A stretch of 34,012 nt of DNA from an uncultured Flavobacteriaceae bacterium. GTDB taxonomy: Bacteria; Bacteroidota; Bacteroidia; Flavobacteriales; Flavobacteriaceae. The notes below the pieces were generated by a model. It ran no database searches. It saw nothing but the letters and a program-made list of their open reading frames with translations, and was not told the DNA's origin. Position numbers and translations under genes: made by a program. This document shows positions 15,270 through 23,256 of this stretch, one piece after another. The stretch lies in contig CANKUU010000026.1 in assembly GCA_947486785.1 (NCBI GenBank), positions 1 to 34,012 on the forward strand, in the 5' to 3' direction. Each line of letters starts with the position of its first letter. Position 1 is the stretch's first letter.

Positions 15270-15920
15270 ATGAAAATACTTTTAGTTTTAGTAATACTCC
15301 TATCGGAAGGACTTCAAGCACAAAACCCTTTAGATACAGGATTTTATTTAGGCGCCATTACCGACGTTCACAGAAAAGAGCATCGCATGTTATCCGAAAT
15401 GGAACTGAAACAAGTAGCCCTGACCAATGCGACCACAGCAATCGCAATATCAAGCACTCTATATGCTAAAACAGAAACTAAGTTATACAAATCTATAAGT
15501 AGTATTAATGATATTATCGCCCATTCGTCTCCTGTTATCAGTATTGTGAAGAGTTCCAAAAAAATTATGGCTATACAGGATAAAATACTAGCACTCTCTA
15601 AAACCAATCCAGATATAGCACCAATAGCAGCAGAAGCAGAAGTCTTATGGTTACAAAAGGCAAGTCATTACATGCTTCAATTACTTATGGCTACCAAGGG
15701 CAGTAATTTTAGCATAATGTCAAATGCACAACGTATCAACTTATTAAATCAAACCGCAGAAGAATTAGCTCTTATTGTAAAGGAAACTATTAATCTCTAT
15801 AACATTCTTTATTTAGTCTCAAAAGAAGAAGCGAACCTATTGGAACCAATTATATATGATGTGGAGCCAGCGATTCAAGAAGCAAAAAAACAAATAGAAA
15901 ATTTAGCAAAAATAAATTAA
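15270..15920 (+). CDS. Secreted helical conjugation protein, tandem paralogue 1 of 5 (TraI position)
   Basis: 216 residues with a signal peptide ending ...EGLQAQ (about residue 18). The mature protein is almost entirely helical. Two motifs are shared with the following genes: NAQRINLLNQT near 150 and the C-terminal LEPIIYDVEPAIQEAKKQI. In CTnDOT-like operons a single secreted helical protein (TraI) sits between TraG and TraJ; this appears to be that slot, here filled by five paralogues. A VirB5-like role (pilus tip or periplasmic chaperone of the channel) is an inference from secretion, helicity and position. Confidence 0.7.
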   Translation: MKILLVLVILLSEGLQAQNPLDTGFYLGAITDVHRKEHRMLSEMELKQVALTNATTAIAISSTLYAKTETKLYKSISSINDIIAHSSPVISIVKSSKKIMAIQDKILALSKTNPDIAPIAAEAEVLWLQKASHYMLQLLMATKGSNFSIMSNAQRINLLNQTAEELALIVKETINLYNILYLVSKEEANLLEPIIYDVEPAIQEAKKQIENLAKIN

Positions 15921-15926
15921 GCACTT

Positions 15927-16571
15927 ATGAAAGCAATGCTTACCATATTACTTAGCTTTTATCTCTTACCGTTACATAGCCAGGACGGTAGAGAGGGTGT
16001 AGTTGTAGGTGTTGTAGAAGCCGCATTTAGGTCTGTAGAATTGCAAACTCTTAATAATATTGCTAAGCTACAAGACGATATCCTACTACTACATACAACC
16101 ATAGGTGTAGCTACTGCCGAAATTGTCCGTATTGAACAATTAAAAGTCCAAAACCAAAGCAAAGTAAAGGGCTATATAAATCAAATGTACCTTTTAGTAA
16201 ACATCGCGAAAAAGGCCGCTTTATTAGCTGACTTACAACAACGTATTATCACCCTTTCACAGCATGACCCTAACTTATTAGAATTAGTCACTACCACGAC
16301 TACAGAAATAGTGTCTGAAAGTCTAATTCTTACGTCCGATTTTCAAATCGCATTATCCTCGTCCTCCAAGGCCTTACTTAGTACAGGGGATCGACTCAAA
16401 CTCGCTTATAAGATAGATGACGCTTTAGATCATTTAGTAAATCGTTCTGTCGACTTACTCCGTCTTATGGCTTTAATAAGCTCAAAAGATGAAAACTTAG
16501 AACCCGTTACCTACAATATAAACAATGCCATTCTAGAAGCAGAAACAGCTATACAAAACCTAATTAAATGA
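15927..16571 (+). CDS. Secreted helical conjugation protein, tandem paralogue 2 of 5
   Basis: 214 residues; signal peptide to about residue 19 (LLPLHSQ). It has the same helical layout, the TGDRLKLAYKI version of the inner motif, and the C-terminal motif LEPVTYNINNAILEAETAI. A QHDPNLLELV stretch matches KTNPDIAPIA of paralogue 1 in position. It begins 6 bp after paralogue 1 and overlaps paralogue 3 by 4 bp (ATGA). Function as for the family; sequence divergence between copies is high, so the duplication is old. Confidence 0.7.
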   Translation: MKAMLTILLSFYLLPLHSQDGREGVVVGVVEAAFRSVELQTLNNIAKLQDDILLLHTTIGVATAEIVRIEQLKVQNQSKVKGYINQMYLLVNIAKKAALLADLQQRIITLSQHDPNLLELVTTTTTEIVSESLILTSDFQIALSSSSKALLSTGDRLKLAYKIDDALDHLVNRSVDLLRLMALISSKDENLEPVTYNINNAILEAETAIQNLIK

Positions 16572-17215
16572 AGTACATAATTTATATATTGCTTTTACTT
16601 CAAATCCATTTTGTTCGTTCACAAGGAGATGGTATTGCCGCTGGTGCGGCTCATTACCTATTATGGTCCGAAGAAAAAAGCTCTATTGACGATATTTTAC
16701 GAGGACAAGAACAACTCCTTGCTGCCAATACGGTTCTCGCATTAGAGCAAGCTAAGCTTTTAGATGTATCAAAAAAACAATACCACTCCTTATCCTCAAA
16801 TAAAGCGGTACAAAATGCAGGATTAATAGGGTTAATCGCAACAAGAGCGCTTACACTTAATGAAATTAATGGGAAACTTTTAACCCTTATTAGTAATTCC
16901 GATAACGATATCCTTTCCACAGTATTCGTGCCAGCGATAACAGAACTATTTACCGAACAAGGTACCATTCTATTAGATGTTTATATCGCTACAAGAGAGG
17001 GCAAAAACTATTTAATGAATAATGCAGATCGCATTTCCTTATTAATGGATATTCTAAGCAAAATAGACCGTATCAATGATAACGCTAGAATCTTATTGAC
17101 ACAAGCAGAGATACTATCAAAAATCCAACAACCTACCAATTTACGTCCAATCTACTATGACTCCAATGCGGCAGCGCAAGAAGCCAAGCAAACCATTAAA
17201 ACCCTTATAAAATGA
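16568..17215 (+). CDS. Secreted helical conjugation protein, tandem paralogue 3 of 5
   Basis: 215 residues; signal peptide to about residue 19 (IHFVRSQ), followed by a glycine/alanine-rich GDGIAAGAAHYLL. The inner motif is NNADRISLLMDIL and the C-terminal one is LRPIYYDSNAAAQEAKQTI. It overlaps its neighbours on both sides by 4 bp, so all copies are translated as one coupled series. No cysteines for disulphides are seen in the mature part. Confidence 0.7.
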   Translation: MKYIIYILLLLQIHFVRSQGDGIAAGAAHYLLWSEEKSSIDDILRGQEQLLAANTVLALEQAKLLDVSKKQYHSLSSNKAVQNAGLIGLIATRALTLNEINGKLLTLISNSDNDILSTVFVPAITELFTEQGTILLDVYIATREGKNYLMNNADRISLLMDILSKIDRINDNARILLTQAEILSKIQQPTNLRPIYYDSNAAAQEAKQTIKTLIK

Positions 17216-17853
17216 TAAAAATAACGCCAATGGTATTGTGTTTACCATTTTTAGCAATTTGCCAAAGCGGAAAACTAGCGACAGAACTAGCACCAGCAAT
17301 GTTTTTATCTACATTGGCAGAAACAGAAACCTTATTATCGATTCAAGCCCATCAAAAAGATGTTTTGAAACATTCCAAAGCGATTTCTATTAAAACCGCT
17401 GCGATAGTTTCACTTAAAGAATTAGAACTTCAAAAAAACCGTAACAGTCCTTCTAGTCTAAAGCAAACAACACCTTGGCTACAAGCCGTCGAAAACCTAG
17501 AATATATACTTCAAGTAAATGAGGATACCTATGCCACGGCAAGTCAAATACCGGACTTCGATAATACCTTACTTACATTTACTTTAAACCTTGTTAGCGA
17601 AGCTCACCTTGCTTTTGATGATTTAAAGCAAATCACTAGTGAAGAAGATAACAATTTAATAACGGAAACCGACCGTTTCCTTTTATTACAAAAAGCCAAT
17701 AAACCTATAACCAAATTATTAAATACCTCCATCGCTATTAATACATTGGTACACAATTTAGCGAAAGATAAGCCGCTGCAACCCATCAATTACTCTATAT
17801 CCAATGCAATACAAGAAGCCGAACATACTATCAATAACTTGATTATCAAATGA
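17212..17853 (+). CDS. Secreted helical conjugation protein, tandem paralogue 4 of 5
   Basis: 213 residues; signal peptide MIKITPMVLCLPFLAICQS, with a cysteine near the cleavage region that could in principle be lipidated, though no clean lipobox is present. The inner motif is ETDRFLLLQKA and the C-terminal one is LQPINYSISNAIQEAEHTI. Coupled by 4-bp overlaps to paralogues 3 and 5. Confidence 0.7.
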   Translation: MIKITPMVLCLPFLAICQSGKLATELAPAMFLSTLAETETLLSIQAHQKDVLKHSKAISIKTAAIVSLKELELQKNRNSPSSLKQTTPWLQAVENLEYILQVNEDTYATASQIPDFDNTLLTFTLNLVSEAHLAFDDLKQITSEEDNNLITETDRFLLLQKANKPITKLLNTSIAINTLVHNLAKDKPLQPINYSISNAIQEAEHTINNLIIK

Positions 17854-18515
17854 AACAGTTCATAACACCACTATCTTTATTATTTCTAGCCATTCCATCA
17901 TGTTATGCACAGATCAATTCTTCTGCTGCGGTTAGTGCTTATGAGCGTACCGCCTATGAAAAATGGGATGATTTTGCTCCTTGGTGGTACTTTACCTTTT
18001 TTAATTCATCTTATGATGATGAAGATAGGAGAACGATATATGCTCGCGTAGGAACTATGACTCTTTGGTCTATTTACGCAGACGAATACGAAATGCTAGA
18101 GCGAAGTACTGATTCGGTATTAAAACAAGAGACCTATAAAGCCTTAGACAAAACTTTAAACAAGTCTTGGTTTATTTTCCAAAAATCAAGAGCACGCAAA
18201 TTATACGATAATATTAACGAAAAGATCAACACCATTTCAACACTACCTGATGGCGCTGCTTTATCGACCCTACTTTCGAAAAAGCATTTAAACATACTCA
18301 ATAGTATCGAATATTTAAAAGACGCCTACGCTCCAGATGCCGATAAATACCCTTTAATAGAAGCACAAATCAAAGAACTAACCAAACTTAATTCGCTGAC
18401 CGAATCCGTATATGCCTTCCTATCCAAAATCCAAAACCCATCCCTAGAACCCCAATATTATGATATACCTATGGATGAACTAAAACTTAATATTCAAAAC
18501 CTAATAAAAAACTAA
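17850..18515 (+). CDS. Secreted helical conjugation protein, most diverged paralogue 5 of 5
   Basis: 221 residues; signal peptide to about residue 21 (IPSCYAQ). The N-terminal half differs from the other four: it is rich in Trp, Tyr and Asp (YEKWDDFAPWWYFTFF). The C-terminal end still carries the family motif, LEPQYYDIPMDELKLNIQNL. It may contact a different partner, possibly the TraJ protein encoded 3 bp downstream. Placing it in the family rests on the C-terminal motif, size, secretion and position. Confidence 0.65.
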   Translation: MKQFITPLSLLFLAIPSCYAQINSSAAVSAYERTAYEKWDDFAPWWYFTFFNSSYDDEDRRTIYARVGTMTLWSIYADEYEMLERSTDSVLKQETYKALDKTLNKSWFIFQKSRARKLYDNINEKINTISTLPDGAALSTLLSKKHLNILNSIEYLKDAYAPDADKYPLIEAQIKELTKLNSLTESVYAFLSKIQNPSLEPQYYDIPMDELKLNIQNLIKN

Positions 18516-18518
18516 ATT

Positions 18519-19637
18519 ATGTATATAAATAGTACCAATGATAATAATCCGTTTCAATTTTTTCAATCCATAGGCGAAAAAGTAGGGTCACTCGTAGATA
18601 CAAGCATTCTAGAATTATTTGAACACCTAGAAAACGCTATGGTAGGGCTTGGCTCCATATTCACAATAGAAGCTAGAGTTATAGCCGCTATTATGATGCT
18701 TATCTATCTTTTGGGTAAAGCCTACGATTTAATCACCGGCGATGGAAAATTAGATATACTACCATTATTGCGCCCCTTTATTTTTTTCATGATTGTAGCT
18801 AATTGGGGTGGTTTTATTGCGGTTATGCGCGCACCTTTACAAGTTATTGATGACAAAGCAACTGCCTCTGTAGCTGAAACAAGAGCTGAAATAAACGCCT
18901 TATTCGACAAGAGCCGACAGAAACAAAAATTAGTCTACAGCGAAATTCGTCGCATCCAAACCATAGAACAAGCGGCAATAAAAAAATTAAACCTCTTCGA
19001 CGTCATTACTAACCCTTTAAATGCTCTGTCTGCTGCGTCGGCGGCTCTTAAAGCGTCCGCAATAAAAGCCTTAAGCCACATAGCAGAATTAATACAAACC
19101 GAAATTCAAGCCACCCTGCAAAAGCTATTCCTGAACCTTGTTGCAATGGTCTTTAAGGCTTGTACCTACTTTGTTCGCTTTGTTCGCGTGTTAATGATTG
19201 GCTTACTGGTGATGATAGGACCTTTCGTATTTGCCCTCGCCATAGTCAATTCTTATAGAGACTTACACCTTCAATGGATAAGTAAATTTGTCTCGGTAAG
19301 CTTATATGGTGCTTTCGCTCATTTAGCAATTATGGTGGCTTACGTCTTAATAAAATTCGCGCTAAAGGCGGATATAGCTCGTTTAGATGCGGCACTAGCC
19401 ACGATGCGAAAAACAGATGCAGGCATAGTACAGGCTATTGCAACACTAGCCACTTTAACAGCAGGTGGTACCATTATACCCGTATTTGTTACAGGTATAT
19501 TCTGCCTGCTCTGCGTTCCAGTTATCGCTACATGGATTTTAGGCTCTAACTCTACAACAGCCATTGGCAATAAGGCTGCCTCAGCTGCCTCATCCGCAGT
19601 TGGTGCCGTAACAAAAACAGCCTTAAAAGCAATTTAA
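18519..19637 (+). CDS. traJ: TraJ-like polytopic inner-membrane channel protein (VirB6-like)
   Basis: 372 residues with hydrophobic segments at about 44-66, 83-103, 205-245 (two helices), 262-282 and 305-340 (one or two). Between them lies a long helical domain (about 105-200, with KSRQKQKLVYSEIRRIQ). This is the layout of Bacteroidetes TraJ, the VirB6-type core of the inner-membrane translocation channel. The C-terminus is rich in Ala/Ser (NKAASAASSAVGAV). It lies directly downstream of the five secreted paralogues and upstream of TraK. Confidence 0.85.
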   Translation: MYINSTNDNNPFQFFQSIGEKVGSLVDTSILELFEHLENAMVGLGSIFTIEARVIAAIMMLIYLLGKAYDLITGDGKLDILPLLRPFIFFMIVANWGGFIAVMRAPLQVIDDKATASVAETRAEINALFDKSRQKQKLVYSEIRRIQTIEQAAIKKLNLFDVITNPLNALSAASAALKASAIKALSHIAELIQTEIQATLQKLFLNLVAMVFKACTYFVRFVRVLMIGLLVMIGPFVFALAIVNSYRDLHLQWISKFVSVSLYGAFAHLAIMVAYVLIKFALKADIARLDAALATMRKTDAGIVQAIATLATLTAGGTIIPVFVTGIFCLLCVPVIATWILGSNSTTAIGNKAASAASSAVGAVTKTALKAI

Positions 19638-19652
19638 TACCCCTTATAACAG

Positions 19653-20291
19653 ATGATACAAAATATAGAAAATAAGATCAAAATCGTATTAATCGTAGCA
19701 GTACTTTCCATCGTCGCATCGGTTATAATAAGTATAAGCGCGGTAGCTTATGCCACGAATACCTCCAATAAAGCGCTTCACGCTTTAACCCAAGAGAAGG
19801 AACAACTCTATATATTAGATAATGGCATCCCCTTACTTGTAAATCTATCAGATAGCGAGCGTAATTCTAGTATACAAGCAGAGGCACTAATCAATACTTA
19901 TCACAAGCTCTTTTTTACGCTCCCACCCGATGACAACTATATCAATCAAAACATCAGTCAAGCGATGTACCTAATTGATAGTACGGGGGTATTAGAGCAT
20001 ACCAATTTAAAGGAGCGCGGTTATTATAACCGCATCCTTTCCTCAAATGCGGTATTGAGCATCAAAACCGATAGTATACATATCGAACCAAAAACGAACC
20101 GCTTTACGTACTATGGCACGCAACGGATCGATAGACATAGCAAAGCAGTACTTCGTAGTATCGTCACCTCTGGATATATTGAATATAATTACCCCCTTAC
20201 CCAAAATAACCCTTTCGGATGCCTGATAACTGATTGGCGCACTTTAGCAAACAAAACCATTTCTAGCGAGATAAAACGAGATTTCAGATGA
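19653..20291 (+). CDS. traK: TraK-like protein (VirB8-like)
   Basis: 212 residues: a short cytoplasmic N-terminus, one membrane helix (about 11-33) and a periplasmic domain with FTLPPDDNYINQNISQAMYL and a C-terminal NNPFGCLITDWR block that is typical of TraK. VirB8-type proteins nucleate channel assembly in the inner membrane and contact VirB9 and VirB10. It overlaps the next gene by 4 bp. Confidence 0.88.
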   Translation: MIQNIENKIKIVLIVAVLSIVASVIISISAVAYATNTSNKALHALTQEKEQLYILDNGIPLLVNLSDSERNSSIQAEALINTYHKLFFTLPPDDNYINQNISQAMYLIDSTGVLEHTNLKERGYYNRILSSNAVLSIKTDSIHIEPKTNRFTYYGTQRIDRHSKAVLRSIVTSGYIEYNYPLTQNNPFGCLITDWRTLANKTISSEIKRDFR

Positions 20292-20698
20292 AAGAAAAAG
20301 ATAAAAACCAAAACATAGAAGTACAACAAGATCCTGTTGAAACGTCTAAAATACAACGTTTTAAGCAAAATGCAGCAAAGGCTATTAACAAAGATCCCAA
20401 GGTTATATTAATAACCATGCTCCTCTTAATACTATTCTCTATATACCAGCTTTATAAAGATAGTACCAACCAGGTATCGCTTTCAGATTTGGAAGGTGAA
20501 ACACCCGAATTTACTATTAGCGATTCCACTGCTAAGGAAACCGATCCTCAAATCATTCTTGAGATCGATAGAAGAAGACTTTCAATAATCAATCATATGA
20601 AAGCAATCTTACAAACAGAACCCTTAGATTCTATCACTTATATGAAATTATATGAAGAACTTCAAACCCTTACGGACAGAAAGTACAACGCAGATTAA
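20288..20698 (+). CDS. Small single-pass membrane protein (TraL position)
   Basis: 136 residues. A charged cytoplasmic N-terminus (about 1-38), one membrane helix near 40-57 (VILITMLLLILFSIYQLY), and an acidic, helical outer part that ends in a TDRKYNAD tail. It occupies the place of TraL between TraK and TraM. I cannot confirm homology to TraL from the sequence. It overlaps TraK by 4 bp and is 17 bp from TraM, so it belongs to the channel operon. Confidence 0.6.
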   Translation: MKEKDKNQNIEVQQDPVETSKIQRFKQNAAKAINKDPKVILITMLLLILFSIYQLYKDSTNQVSLSDLEGETPEFTISDSTAKETDPQIILEIDRRRLSIINHMKAILQTEPLDSITYMKLYEELQTLTDRKYNAD

Positions 20699-20715
20699 TT
20701 CCTAAAACACAAAAG

Positions 20716-21906
20716 ATGAAAAAGAAATTTATTCAACAACCCAAATTCATAATTCCTCTAATACTACTCCCTTTCATTATAGGAACCTACTATTTTTTCT
20801 TTCGGGACGAAGCGCCAAGTACAACAACTGCCAAAGCACAAACCACTTTGTTACCCACAGAAACAAAAGCTTCATCAGAAGGGATTAACACCTCCCTCCC
20901 TGCTGCAACAGATCAAAAAACCTCCAACCGTTTAGAGGCCTATAAATCGCTATTAGAAAAAGCCACATCGGACTCAAAGCTAAACGGCTTAGAAGAAAGC
21001 TTTGATTTGACCGATCAAGAAAGTGCCTCAAAGAGACAAACGGATTCTATAAATAAGCGTCTACAAGAGCAAACTACAAAGGCCTTAGCCCTTGCCGAAA
21101 TAAAAGACAAACAACGTAAAGCAATAGAACAAGCCAGCCAAACCAGAGCCGCTTTATTATCGCTAAAACAACCCAAAAAAAATCCAAGCCCCGCTCGTGC
21201 TAGTCGTACAAAACCTAAGCCCACTACAACTAAAACGAAGGATGAAATGGCTACTTTTAAAAAACAAATGCGATACCTAGATAGCTTACAAAACCCCCAA
21301 CGCTATCAAACCCCGACGGTGGCTAAGGTCGCAAAAAAAGACAGCGCCTATTCCATCAGTCGCAACCCACATACCAGCTCCTCCAACGACAGTTTTTTTA
21401 ACACCGTTAAAGCAGACCTTAATAAAACCTTAATTAGTGCTATTTTGGATGAAGGTATTAAAGCATGGGAAGGCTCCCGTGTACGCATACGCCTATTAGA
21501 ACCCATTTTTATCAACGGTCGCTTATTAGCAAAAGGACAATACCTTTATGGTATATGTCAAGGCTTTAGCGCTCAACGTTTAAAAATTACAGTTTCTAGT
21601 GTAGTGATACAAGACGAAATCCTACCAATAGATATCACCCTCTACGATAACGATGGTATTGAAGGAATTTATATTCCAGCATCAAGCTTTAGAACCTTTA
21701 CCAAAGAATTAGGGTCAAGCGCCATATCCGGCAATCCCAACCTTAATGATCAATCCGGTGCTCGTAATAATACCCAATTGCTATATCAATCCATAAGCCG
21801 CTCCGTACAATCCTCTACCCGAGCGATACAAAAAGCATTGCGCAAAAATAAAGCCCGTCTTAAATATAACACCAAAGTCTATCTCGTAAACTCTAAAAAT
21901 AATTAA
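20716..21906 (+). CDS. traM: TraM-like channel protein (VirB10-like)
   Basis: 396 residues. One membrane helix at about 11-28, then a long Thr/Lys/Pro/Gln-rich linker with a coiled-coil part (about 70-165), then the conserved C-terminal domain from about 240: WEGSRVRIRLLEPIFINGR, LLAKGQYLYGICQGF and IPIDITLYDNDGIEGIYIP-type strands. This is the TraM family, which spans from the inner membrane to the outer-membrane pore and passes the energy signal to the pore. The strand-rich domain and its G-x-x-L-x-K-G element are intact. Confidence 0.88.
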   Translation: MKKKFIQQPKFIIPLILLPFIIGTYYFFFRDEAPSTTTAKAQTTLLPTETKASSEGINTSLPAATDQKTSNRLEAYKSLLEKATSDSKLNGLEESFDLTDQESASKRQTDSINKRLQEQTTKALALAEIKDKQRKAIEQASQTRAALLSLKQPKKNPSPARASRTKPKPTTTKTKDEMATFKKQMRYLDSLQNPQRYQTPTVAKVAKKDSAYSISRNPHTSSSNDSFFNTVKADLNKTLISAILDEGIKAWEGSRVRIRLLEPIFINGRLLAKGQYLYGICQGFSAQRLKITVSSVVIQDEILPIDITLYDNDGIEGIYIPASSFRTFTKELGSSAISGNPNLNDQSGARNNTQLLYQSISRSVQSSTRAIQKALRKNKARLKYNTKVYLVNSKNN

Positions 21907-21908
21907 CA

Positions 21909-22766
21909 ATGAAACTTAAATTATACATATTAACCGTATTAAGCACTATAAGCATATTCACCCAAGCACAAGATTTAGGGGATATACCCATTGTCTATGT
22001 TAACAAAGACGTAACCACCCATTTTACCTCAAAATTAAATATCGACTATGCCGATATATCCACCAATTTAGCGGTACATGATTTACCGATGAAAAACATA
22101 CTTCGCGTCAAGCCCAAAGGTCCAAGCGAGGTTCTAGGTTTTGTAACTATTGTAGCAGAATCCTTATTTATGCAATTCAAACTAGAATATACCCACGATA
22201 TCAATAAAGCCAACAAAAGAGTAGATTTAGATAATCCCCCCCTTTCTCCCAACTCCTTATTAAAAGCCCAGGGATCGGATTACAATAATCCCAACTATAG
22301 TTTAGACCATATGGAACTCAACCACTATGCCGCCTTATTGTCTAAGGAAGCACCTTCCTTACATAACGTGGTAGCCAAAGAGCACAAAGTACGACTTAAG
22401 ATAAATAACATTTGGGTGGTAGAAGATTACATCTATATCGATTATGTTGCAGAGAATAAGGCTAATATTCCCTATACTATAGATGAAATACGCTATAAAA
22501 TAATTGATACCAAAAAGCTAAAAGCCACCAACCAGCAAGACCGTCATTTAACGCCCGATTTTAGTACCAACACCAATAAAGTATTTACCGACACCTATCG
22601 AAATATAGTGGCCTTTAGAAAATTCACCTTTCCTGATGATAAGTCATTTGTTATTGTTTTAGCTGAAGAACAAATCTCCGGACGTAAAGTAAGCCTTGAA
22701 CTGAGCTATGCCGATATCTTAAATGCAAAAACATTCCACCTTGATAGAACCCAAACTAGCAAATAA
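21909..22766 (+). CDS. traN: TraN-like protein (VirB9-like, DUF4138)
   Basis: 285 residues; signal peptide to about residue 20 (SIFTQAQ). The mature part is strand-rich: IVYVNKDVTTHFTSKLNI near the start, ILRVKPKG, then a C-terminal immunoglobulin-like domain with VRLKINNIWVVEDYIYIDY and RKFTFPDDKSFVIVLAEE. This is the layout of TraN/DUF4138, the VirB9-type component that forms the outer-membrane pore complex with TraM. It is 2 bp from TraM. Confidence 0.87.
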   Translation: MKLKLYILTVLSTISIFTQAQDLGDIPIVYVNKDVTTHFTSKLNIDYADISTNLAVHDLPMKNILRVKPKGPSEVLGFVTIVAESLFMQFKLEYTHDINKANKRVDLDNPPLSPNSLLKAQGSDYNNPNYSLDHMELNHYAALLSKEAPSLHNVVAKEHKVRLKINNIWVVEDYIYIDYVAENKANIPYTIDEIRYKIIDTKKLKATNQQDRHLTPDFSTNTNKVFTDTYRNIVAFRKFTFPDDKSFVIVLAEEQISGRKVSLELSYADILNAKTFHLDRTQTSK

Positions 22767-22767
22767 T

Positions 22768-23256
22768 ATGAAACAATTTCTATTCACTCTAGCAGTATTG
22801 CTATGCTGCATCGCAAACGCTCAAAGGGGCTATAAACATATCAACCTAGATATGGGGGTCAATCTAGAAGGACAAAAATCCTACCTCTTAAGCCTAGAAT
22901 TTAATAAGGGCAATTATTCAGCATGGGATATAACCGTCCAGTATCACCCCTCCACATTCGATGGGGGTAGTATTATGGGCGTAGAACAAGCCGATATCAA
23001 AGAAGAATTATACCTCCTTGGCGCTCATTACAAGCCCCTAATTCTAAAACATAAAAATCTAGTATTTAACTTTAGTTATGGTTTAAATATGGGGCGCACC
23101 AAAGGCTTGCTTTTTGGCGCGGCAGCAGGTTTTGAGTTAACCTACCACCTACCCGGAACCTTTGCCATCTACTTAAAGCAAGCCAATAATTATATCATTA
23201 ACATAGATAATCGTTTTCGCCATAGCGTCAACCTAGGTCTAAAAATACCCCTATAA
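22768..23256 (+). CDS. traO: TraO-like outer-membrane conjugation protein
   Basis: 162 residues when started at the ATG at 22768, which gives a clean signal peptide (MKQFLFTLAVLLCCIANAQ); an upstream in-frame ATG at 22723 lies inside TraN and is rejected. The mature protein is a series of alternating, mostly beta strands (SYLLSLEFNKGNYSAWDITV, FNFSYGLNMGRTKGLLFG) and ends in LGLKIPL, typical of small outer-membrane beta-barrels and of the TraO family. The stop overlaps the start of the coupling-protein gene by one base. Confidence 0.75.
   Translation: MKQFLFTLAVLLCCIANAQRGYKHINLDMGVNLEGQKSYLLSLEFNKGNYSAWDITVQYHPSTFDGGSIMGVEQADIKEELYLLGAHYKPLILKHKNLVFNFSYGLNMGRTKGLLFGAAAGFELTYHLPGTFAIYLKQANNYIINIDNRFRHSVNLGLKIPL

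Noticed and set aside
22723-22767. Longer start for the TraO-like protein
   Set aside because: It lies in the end of TraN and would put 15 polar residues before a clean signal peptide.
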